This document shows positions 56,080-64,000 of a DNA stretch of 64,000 nucleotides, piece after piece. The position numbers were made by a program, and so were the translations under genes. This stretch comes from Antilocapra americana (lineage: Eukaryota; Chordata; Mammalia; Artiodactyla; Antilocapridae): NCBI GenBank assembly GCA_007570785.1, contig ML660201.1, positions 40,748,863 through 40,812,862 on the forward strand. Reading direction: 5' to 3'. The notes beneath the pieces are model-generated. The model searched no databases. It was not told the DNA's origin and worked only from the letters and a program-made list of their open reading frames with translations. Each line of letters begins with the position of its first letter. Within the stretch, counting starts at the first letter, position 1.

Positions 56080-59000
56080 TAGATTAAAAATATGAGGGGG
56101 GATAAGCATGAAGGTTTTGAAAATTGCTTGCAATATGAGGTAGTGTTACAAAATAAAGAATATAAAATGGACAGAAAGCAAGTTATTAAAAAAAATTGAA
56201 TGTCTCTCCCCCCACCCCCTTGGAAGTATATCAGGATCCCTTTTAGAGGTATATGAATACCTGTTGGTCAGAATAGGGTAGCTCCTGCTGCAGTGCTCAA
56301 TAGAGCTCAAATCTCAGTGACTTAACACATCAGAGGTTTATTTCTTATTTACCTGAAGTATGAAGCAGGCAGTGACTCAGGATCCCGGCTTTCTGCATCT
56401 TGGTACATGGTGTCAAGAATTGCTACAGCAGAGGTAGAGTGCCTGGGGTTGGCGCATCGGCTCCTCAGGTCCTTGGGCTGGGAATGACAAATACGAGGGA
56501 CTGTGCGGTGTCCAGGAAGAAGAGAAAAGTCATACATGAGGGGACACTAAAAATGTTTACCAGTGTTGTTTTTATGTTTCTCAAAAAATGGAGCTAGATG
56601 AAATAAAGTTTGGAGAACAGTCCAGACTTCTGCCATTGCTTCTGTTTCGATTATCGCTGCTAGTGCAGCCAGTAGACTTCTTTTGGGAGCTCACTTTGTA
56701 CTAGGCATTGTGCTTAGAGCTTTGTGTACATTATCATGTTTAATGTTTGCATTAGTCATTTGAGGTAGGTGCTAGACTTTTTTTCATTTTACAGATTAAA
56801 AATAAATGTAGAGAGAATAAGCAGCTTGCTCAAGTTCACACAGCTGGTAAGTGACTGAGCTGGACTGAGTGACAAGGCTTTAGACTCTTTTACGCCAACA
56901 TCTAAGATCTTAATTTATTCTTAGTACCTCCTTCTAGGATCACTGAGCTGTGCATAGAATCCTACTGTAACAGAAAAATCATACTTATATATTAGATGAA
57001 AAAAATGAATAGTTTTGATAGAATGATTCAGCATGTAATTTAGTTTCATTAGGATTTTATTGTTAATTAGGAATTTATTTCTTTTTTTCCACAATTGGCT
57101 GTTTAGTTTTTCTACCACTCACTATTTACCATAATTTATTATATTTTTCCTTTAGAGGAAAAAAAAATCACAGATCCTTTTTCTATATGGAAGAAAAGAA
57201 TGTAAAAGAGATAAGAAGCCACAATCAAGTGTTCTTTACCCACAGCAATCAGAGACTGCATCTACAAATGTAGTTCTATCACAGGGTATTTGGATAAGCA
57301 GCATTTTACTAACCTAAATTCAGGTGATTGAAAATGATTTGAATTGGGCTATGTGCATAGAAATAGAAAGTAGGTCCATTATAGGTGGAGGTGAGGAAAC
57401 TTGAATGCTCTTGCATATTAAATTTATGGTTCTATGAATTTAATGATCACCAGCATAGACCTTTTACCCTCATGCATTTATTGCAGAAGGTTCCTTCATA
57501 GTGTGTTCTGAGGTCTTTGTGGTTCTGTCGCAGGAAGCCAAACCCAAGGGAGGATGTTGAACACACTCTCTGGGTTGAAGAAAGTACAGACCTTAGAGCC
57601 AACCGACAGGTGGCTGTGACCAAATATCTTATGAGTGACGTGTAGACACTCAGGTTTCTGGATGGATGTTTCACCCCAGACTCCCTTTCCATTCATACTT
57701 CCTTGATTCTCTCCGAGGCCCTATGTCTCAGGCACAGATCTGCATGTAGAGAAATACATTTGAGATACTAAGAGCTGCAGTACTTGGTTTGTTTGTCGAA
57801 ACTAGAGTGCATGGATGCAAAGTTATCCTTCTGCTATCACTTGTGCTTTTTGCTTCATGATGTATTTTTTTGAATGGAGGAAGAGTGAGGTGGAGTCTCA
57901 TACTCTCAATGTCACACCTATAGAGTGATTTGGGGAGAAGTGAAGAGAAAAGATTTAGAATGGATGTTAGGCTACCACTTGAGATAGCCCCTTTTTGATT
58001 TTTAATCGCCTGTGGGGTTAGAGTAGATATTGAGACTGCAGCTACGTATGGGGAAGTTAGGTGACCCATTTTTTGTCTGTTAGATTCTATAGTTGCCTTT
58101 GTTTTACAACTCCATTCTATTTACCTGTGTGATGGAGATGAGAGAGAGAAAACGTGGTAGAGAATACATTTTCAAAAAGTTCATAAGGACTTATATCTTG
58201 TAATTTTGTGCATATAAGTTATTGGCTTTTTATATACCTGAATTTTTTATACTGTTGTTAACTTTGTATTTTTAATGGATTATTTTTCCAAACTAGGTAT
58301 TCATAAAGTGATTTTTAGACATTTTCCTAATTTGTGCATGGCTAGTCAAGAATCTGCATAAATATAATCAGCATCAGACCCTGGGAGATTGTACTAGATC
58401 TAATATTTACCCATCTCATGTGTGCCGAAGTGGGACAAGGTCACTGGGAAATGTAACCTAAGAAGTGTAAGTAAACCTGTCTGGGGAATGTTATGGCTTT
58501 TAAGTGGTGGTTATGTGATAATTTCTATTTCTGGCTTAACACAATAGAAAGTGATCTACTCTCAATCAATATTAATATGGGTTTCTGATGAGATTTTGAG
58601 CTAGTTTCACATATGATTTATTGATTCTCATTTTGAGCCTGTAACTTGAAAAGGTCGAGATGGATCACATTTCCGTGTTTCTTTTATTATTATTTTTTCT
58701 TTTATTTATATAACTGCAGGGCCATCTCAACAGAGGTCATTCAACTCTGTTCTAAATATTCATTTCACTGTGAGTGTCCAGATACAAAGAGTTGTACCCA
58801 CATCACCTTGGAAGTGGGTGATGGAATTAACTCCTGCTAGGAAGGTGGTGAAGCAGCTGCATTGTGAAGGGGTGGCCATTGACAGTTAAATGCAGCTGCA
58901 GTCACCCTGAGAACTGAATGTTTGTGAGATCAAGGGCTTATGCCTGGAGAGTAGGGTCCCATCAGGTCTGTGGATGGGACTTAAATATATTCACTCCTCA

Positions 59001-59170
59001 AACCTGTCTTATCCCTACGTCTTCTTCCTATTATTCTGAAATCCCTGAATCTCCCAAAGCCTAGTTTCCAAAGTGTGTCAAGAGAAATGACACTTTCCAA
59101 AGGGAATTTTCTGGCCAAATAAGCTTAAGACACAACATAGGAGATACTCCTCTCCCAGAAATTCATAATA
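56080..59170. other. Intron 2 sequence; MIR and other remnants, no gene
   Basis: About 56275-56600 resembles the unnamed old repeat listed elsewhere. 56690-56890 is MIR-like (gcattgtgcttagagctttg, then cacagctggtaagtgactga). ORFs to 113 aa (57728-58069) have no family resemblance. Confidence 0.45.
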
Positions 59171-59175
59171 CTGTA

Positions 59176-59594
59176 TGTTTTGGATTGGATTATGTCCCAC
59201 CCTGAGAAAAGATATGTTGGAGTCTTAATCCCCAGTGCCTCAGAATGTGACTTTATAAGGTCTTTACAGAGATAATCAAGTTAAAGTGAGGTCATGAGGA
59301 TGGGTCTGGCCCAGTATGACTGGTGTCCTTACTGAAAGGGGAAATTTGGACACAGACATAGACATGCGGAGAGAGAAGACCATGGGGAGAGACAGGGTGA
59401 AGATGGCATCTATGAGCCAAAGAGACAGGCCTGCAACAGGTCCTTCCTTCACGGTCCTCAGAAGGAAGAGACCTGCTGACACCTTAATCTTGAACTTCTA
59501 GCCTCCAGAATTGTGAAACAATATATTTCTGCTGTTTGAACCACCTAGTTTCTGGCACTTTGTTTCGGCAGCCCTAGCAGACTAGTTAATACAG
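59176..59594 (+). mobile_element. MLT1-type solo LTR (ERVL-MaLR)
   Basis: Follows the MLT1 LTR pattern from tgttttggattggattatgt through gactggtgtccttactgaaa, cttctagcctccagaattgt and agcagactagttaatacag. Old and diverged, with TG...CA-type termini and no internal retroviral sequence adjoining. Confidence 0.8.
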
Positions 59595-60105
59595 CATATC
59601 AGCATGTGAAATGCTCTGTCTCATGCAGTTAAAAATATTTATTAAACTTGCTTAACCCAGCAATTTCCCAAACTTGCTTGACCACGAATCTTACCTTAAA
59701 ACTGTATTCAGCAGCTAGTGCTGCAGTAATAACCTATGTCTAACAAGCCATCCCAAAACTTACTAGCTTAAAGAGGTAAGCATTTACCTCTCCCGTATAT
59801 ATCTACAGACTGACTGCAACTTAGGTTGCAGGTCCAAACTCTGAGCACCAGGTTCTAGGCTAAAAGTGGGGTTCAGGTATGTTCTGCGCGTTTCCACATT
59901 CTCTCTGGAACAAGCAGCTATTCAGGTCTATCTTCTCATGGTGGATCACAGATGGCAAATGACCAGCCAAACCACAGAGACATATTTTAAAGCCTCTATT
60001 TGCATCATACCCACTAATATTATGTTGCTTAATGCATGTTATGTGGCCAAGCTTAAAGTCAGGGGGTCAGGGAAATATATTCCCTGTAAAGCAGAAAGGG
60101 AGTAG
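59595..60105 (+). repeat. Diverged interspersed repeat
   Basis: About 59700-60080 (agctagtgctgcagtaataa onward) is another copy of the unnamed repeat at 19720, 32036, 46610 and 49190. Confidence 0.45.
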
Positions 60106-60110
60106 AATGA

Positions 60111-60113
<3 letters not shown>

Positions 60114-60149
<36 letters not shown>

Positions 60150-60188
60150 GTCCAATATATGTATGTGTGTGTGTGTGTGTGTGTGTGT
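60114..60188 (+). repeat. Compound (TG)n microsatellite
   Basis: Two (TG) tracts, 60114-60146 (33 nt) and 60164-60188 (25 nt), separated by a short ttttgtccaatatatgta spacer. Likely polymorphic. Confidence 0.95.
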
Positions 60189-60189
60189 A

Positions 60190-60778
60190 TATCACTATCT
60201 GTCAGAAATGATAAATAATCCTAAAACTGAGGGTATAAAGGTCACAGTTTGGGAAAGGCTACTTCAAGAGCAGCTCTAGAATCAGAACATTAAAGTTTGA
60301 GACTGTAAAGTGGATGAGCCATCTGTTGTGGTCAAAGGTTCCTTCAGTGGCTAGTCCTTCTAAAATCCTAATAATGTCTGATTAATGGCTCACCTTCAGA
60401 CTTCTCCTCTTCTTTCTCAAGTAACTGGCCAACGTAACCCAAGTGGAAGTCTGGGAGGTTCTGGAAAAACTTGTATTTTCCTGATAAATGTCAAAAGCAA
60501 TGCTCCTTCCTCCTTCTTTCTGTCTTGAGTGTCAATACGTTGCCTGTTGGTAACCATGGAAGGAAGGATGAGAAAAGCACGGAGACATATGTCCTGCCAT
60601 CTCTCAGCAGTTGCACCAGCAGCAGCGGTGGCCTGCCTCCAGACTCTAGTCATGTGAGAAAATAACCCCTAGTTGTTTAAGTCACTGCTGGTTGGGTATC
60701 CTATTACTTGTAGCTCAGTACCTTTCTAACTGATGAAACATAGAAAATCGGAATTGATAACTATTATTCTAATTTTGG
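60190..60778. other. Intron 2 sequence, LTR-like remnant
   Basis: About 60540-60740 has MLT1-like 3' wording (gagaaaataacccctagttg). No gene. Confidence 0.4.
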
Positions 60779-60866
60779 GGGCTTCCACTGGAAAATTTTG
60801 TGGCCAGAGGAGCCTGGAGGGCTACAGTTGATGGGATCGCAGAGTCAGACACGATAGCACATACAT
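60779..60866 (+). mobile_element. Bov-tA SINE, internally deleted
   Basis: A short head trace (gcttccactggaaaatttt) is joined to the distal A unit (cagaggagcctggagggcta). About 90 bp remain of ~210. Confidence 0.65.
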
Positions 60867-60898
60867 ACATTCTAATTATCGCCAGTCATGATACCCAT

Positions 60899-61110
60899 TG
60901 GGCTTCCCTTGTAGCTCAGTTGGTAAAGAATCTGCCTGCAGTGTAGGAGACCCAGGTTCAATCCCTGGGTTAGGAAGATCCCCTAGAGAAGGAAATGGTG
61001 ACCCACTCTAGTATCCTTGCCTGGAAAATCTCATGGACAGAGGAGCCTGGTGGGCTGCAGTTCATGGGGTCGCAAAGAGTTGGGCATAACTGAGCAACTA
61101 ACACTTACTT
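60899..61110 (+). mobile_element. Bov-tA SINE, sense
   Basis: Complete tRNA-like head (gggcttcccttgtagctcag) and A unit, flanked by a perfect 11-bp duplication atgatacccat at 60888-60898 and 61111-61121. Confidence 0.92.
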
Positions 61111-61184
61111 ATGATACCCATAAAAATAGGTGCATTTCAGTGAGGTGAAATGAGACCCTAAAGGACCTTACACATTAAAATGAA

Positions 61185-61208
61185 AACAACAACAACAACA
61201 ACAACAAC
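61185..61208 (+). repeat. (AAC)8 microsatellite
   Basis: Eight uninterrupted aac units. Confidence 0.95.
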
Positions 61209-61311
61209 CTACTTACTAATGGTATTGGGCAATACTCCAAGTAGTGACAAGAATGCTACTCCAAGCCTGTATAAGCAAAAAATGGAAATTTATTAGTTCT
61301 TGCAGTGAATT

Positions 61312-61437
61312 TCTGGAGAAGAAAATGGCAACACACTCCAGTATTCTTGCCTGGAGAATCCCATGGACAGAGGAGCCTGGTGGGCTACAGACTGTAGGGT
61401 TGCAAAGAGTCAGACATGATTGAAGCGACTGAGCACA
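61312..61437 (+). mobile_element. Bov-A monomer, sense
   Basis: Only the A unit is present (gagaagaaaatggcaacaca to gattgaagcgactgagcaca); no tRNA-like head precedes it. Confidence 0.8.
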
Positions 61438-61439
61438 TG

Positions 61440-61896
61440 TGCACAGAGAAATTGCAGAAAGGCTCAGGTGTGGGGATTGCGGTTGACAGGACGCAGGGCC
61501 TCAAACTGTAGCAGGACTTTGCTTTGTTTCTGGTTCTCAGTATCTGCCTCTTCATGTGAGCCTTAGTTTCTCCTTCATGAGGTGGATCATAATCAAAGAG
61601 ATAAGAGATCCCTGTATCTTCACTTATCATTGAGAAAATTTATAGAATTTTAGTCCTGCCTTTTTATATTCTTCCTTCAGGACTTAGTGAATGTGTGTGG
61701 TGGAAAGGGACAGGTAGATGAGAAGGGGTTACTGTGACTGATGACCTGTTAGAACTGTATGAATTGGAAGAGGAACAATTCTCTAAAGGAATTGAGATGA
61801 AGGGCAAAAGGATGCTCTAGGACAAAAACAGGTGTCCAATTGCACTGTCCTTATTCTCATTCTCCAAACATTTTAAGGGCTTGTGAGTCGTATCAA
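61440..61896. other. Intron 2 sequence, no gene
   Basis: No recognisable feature; an 81-aa minus ORF is partly a SINE reading. Confidence 0.4.
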
Positions 61897-62105
61897 GAGG
61901 GCTTCCCAGGTGGCTCACTGGTAAAGAATCTGCCTGCCAAGCAGGAGACTTGGGTTTAGCCCCTGGGTCGGGAAGATTCCCTGGAGGAGGAAAGGGCAGC
62001 CCATCCAGTATTCTTGCCTGGGAGATCCCATGGACAGAGGAGCCTGGCTGGCTAGACTCGATGGGGTCCCAAAGAGTCGAACACAACTTAACGACTGAAA
62101 AGCAG
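61897..62105 (+). mobile_element. Bov-tA SINE, sense
   Basis: Head gagggcttcccaggtggctc and A unit to caacttaacgactgaaaagc. Complete, moderately diverged. Confidence 0.88.
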
Positions 62106-62109
62106 CTGC

Positions 62110-63515
62110 AGCAAGTTGTTTCTAGAGCTCTGAGAAATGGAGAAGTCAGTCATATGTCATGTCTGTGTGTAAGTTTTTTCACTTTAACTCTGATTTGAAG
62201 TGAGTGTCTGTATGTGTTTTGTTTACTTTATATAGCCACATGAATTTAGAACTAGGCAATATGAACTAGTTTTTACCACCACAGTGTACCTTGGAATGCT
62301 GAATCTTAGAAGAAAAAAATATTTCATCTTCCTTATCTTGAAATCATCTTTCTCAGCTCTACAGAGAATTGTAGCTTTTGTCTACCTTTCCAGAAAGGTG
62401 GAAAAACTTTGGTTCAGACTTAGGCAATGACCTACTTAGATTGAAGCCACAATCGTAAATGTCTTTCATGGGTAGGTGAAAACTTCCTTTGGTCCTGAAG
62501 ATAGATGAGATGGTGCAGATCCGACACTTGCTTTCTTTGTTTGCTGGAATGTAGGAGAATGATTTGAAGTGAACTATACAGCTTTGTTACAGATGTCAGC
62601 TGATTTTTGCCTCAGTAATCTCTTGCAGTCAGCTCTAGGATCAGCCATATGCACTGCATTAGTAGCTTCACAGATTTTTATTCCCAGGTTTTCTTATGAA
62701 AAACTTGGCTAATGGGAGGAAAATAAACATTCTTGTATGCTAGACTTTGGGAAAATTAAATGACTTCCATCTTCTGTTTTCTCTCTGGGTCACTTTATTT
62801 TGGCGATGGGATAGCAACAGCACACTATCAACCAAAGAAAACAGTTTGGAATATTTTAATGAATAGATTATTTTAGTCTCACTTGTGCCAAAGGCACTTA
62901 TGGAAACCAAAATCTGGGAGGGAAAGGCAGAGGGAGTGGTCACCCCCAAAACATTCACTGCCTAATAAAATTCCCTATAGAAAATATCCTCAGAGCATTT
63001 TAAGAAGCAAGTCTATGTTGACAGGAGAAAAAGTACCAGAGTGATTTTATCAGCCAAAGCAGATGGGTTGTGAACCTGGCCTCTTCTGGCCAGAGTGCAA
63101 TTTTGGTTTCTATAATTAGTTGCAGGTGGAGCTCTTGTGTTCTTGTTTTGGAGTCCACTGACATCTGTGTGCAAATTCCCACCATCCCCAGTTGGCATTT
63201 GGACTCAATAAGTGGTTTGGCTTTGCAGGAGTAGAGAAAATTATAAATCTATTTCACACACACTCATAGATAAAGCTGCTCTAAAGGTCAGGTTCTGAAA
63301 GCTGTGGAAAGCATTTCCAAAAGTTTGAGAAGTAGGTTTTAGGCGGAATGTGGGCAAGCAGCCAAGAACTAGAGCAGACTGACACACAGAATTCTGGCAC
63401 GTGCGGTGTTTTCTCTATTTTTCTGTGAAGCTAACGTTGGATTGTTATCTTGGAAGTGATGAGCAACCATTTTGTTTTTTCAGTAGGAATATTCTGGAGC
63501 GAAGTATTGACTGAG
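62110..63515. other. Intron 2 sequence, no gene
   Basis: No recognisable repeat or coding region; ORFs of 60-80 aa are unsupported. Confidence 0.4.
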
Positions 63516-63519
63516 ACTG

Positions 63520-63965
63520 CTCCTTTGTTGTTGTTGAGTCGCTAGGTCATGTCTTACTCTTTGGAGCCCCATGGACTGTGGCACACCAGGCTCCTCTGTC
63601 TCACGAAGTTTGCTCAGATTCATGTTCATTGAGTTGATGATGCTATCTAGCTATTTCATCCTCTGCAGCCCTCTTCTCCTTTTGCCTTTAATCTTTTCAA
63701 GCATCAGAGTCTTTTCCAGTGGTGGCTCTTCCCATCAGGTGGCCAAAGTATTGGAGCTTCAACATCAATATTGGTCTTTCCAATGAATTTTCAGGATTGA
63801 TTTCCTTTAGGATTGACTGGTTTGATCTTTTTGTAGCCGAAGGGACTCTCAAGAGTCTTCTCCAGCACTACAATTGGAAAGCATCAATTTTTCGCTGCTC
63901 AGCCTTCTTTATGGCCCGTCTTTCACATCCTTACCTGACTACTGGAAAAACCGTATACTTGGTTT
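63520..63965 (-). mobile_element. BovB LINE 3' end, antisense
   Basis: Antisense BovB beginning after a ttgttgttg run (63526-63534) and running to about 63965 (ctactggaaaaaccgtatac). Several internal deletions. The right end is near the window edge and no duplication was identified. Confidence 0.82.
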
Positions 63966-64000
63966 TTGACTATACTGATTATCTTATAAACTCATAACTG

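Noticed and set aside
60899..60980. tRNA genes suggested by box-like words in Bov-tA heads, here and in the other SINEs
   Set aside because: They are tRNA-derived SINE heads joined to BovB-derived A units with target duplications; none folds as an intact tRNA by eye.
1..64000. CRISPR array, operons, bacterial or viral cassettes
   Set aside because: The sequence is vertebrate nuclear DNA throughout; the only regular array is the four-unit minisatellite, and it lacks unique spacers.

Overview
This is mammalian nuclear DNA from a ruminant, most likely a bovid. The evidence is many copies of the BovB (RTE-type) LINE, tRNA-Glu-derived Bov-tA SINEs, a dimeric Bov-A2 SINE and CHR/ART2-type SINEs. 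These lie among older mammal-wide MIR, L1, MLT1 LTR and DNA-transposon remnants. The exact species cannot be decided from this sequence.

The only protein-coding gene I can support is the 5' end of ERC2 (CAST/ELKS2, a presynaptic active-zone scaffold), transcribed on the + strand. A CpG island at about 15.64-16.66 kb holds the promoter and a non-coding exon 1 with a strong splice donor after 16256. Intron 1 is 35,472 bp. Exon 2 (51729-52526) carries 141 nt of 5' UTR and the first 219 codons, and ends in phase 0 at a consensus donor. The rest of the window (52527-64000) is the start of intron 2. Joining the exons creates a 27-codon upstream ORF that starts in exon 1 and stops 90 nt before the ERC2 start codon.

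Layout: 1-15.6 kb is upstream DNA with a nearly full-length dead BovB (2463-5459), a rearranged antisense BovB cluster (11.3-13.5 kb) and several SINEs. 15.6-16.7 kb is the promoter island. 16.3-51.7 kb is intron 1, with at least six BovB pieces, including a 2.8 kb antisense copy (42079-44862), a four-copy minisatellite at 25.5 kb and an unexplained CpG cluster at 38.4 kb. 51.7-52.5 kb is the coding exon. 52.5-64 kb is intron 2, with two more BovB copies, an MLT1 LTR, a compound (TG)n tract and a SINE cluster at 60.8-62.1 kb.

I found no undescribed multi-gene system, CRISPR array, functional RNA gene or second host gene. The most unusual structures are scars of retrotransposition and replication. 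One is a BovB insertion whose 5' end is joined to the first ~30 nt of U2 snRNA, inside one shared target-site duplication (32179-32602). Another is a BovB with a twin-priming inversion (35743-36191). Several near-perfect short hairpins look like template-switch mutations, one of them demonstrable against a sister BovB copy in the same window. All repeat family names come from recognition by eye, not from a library search.
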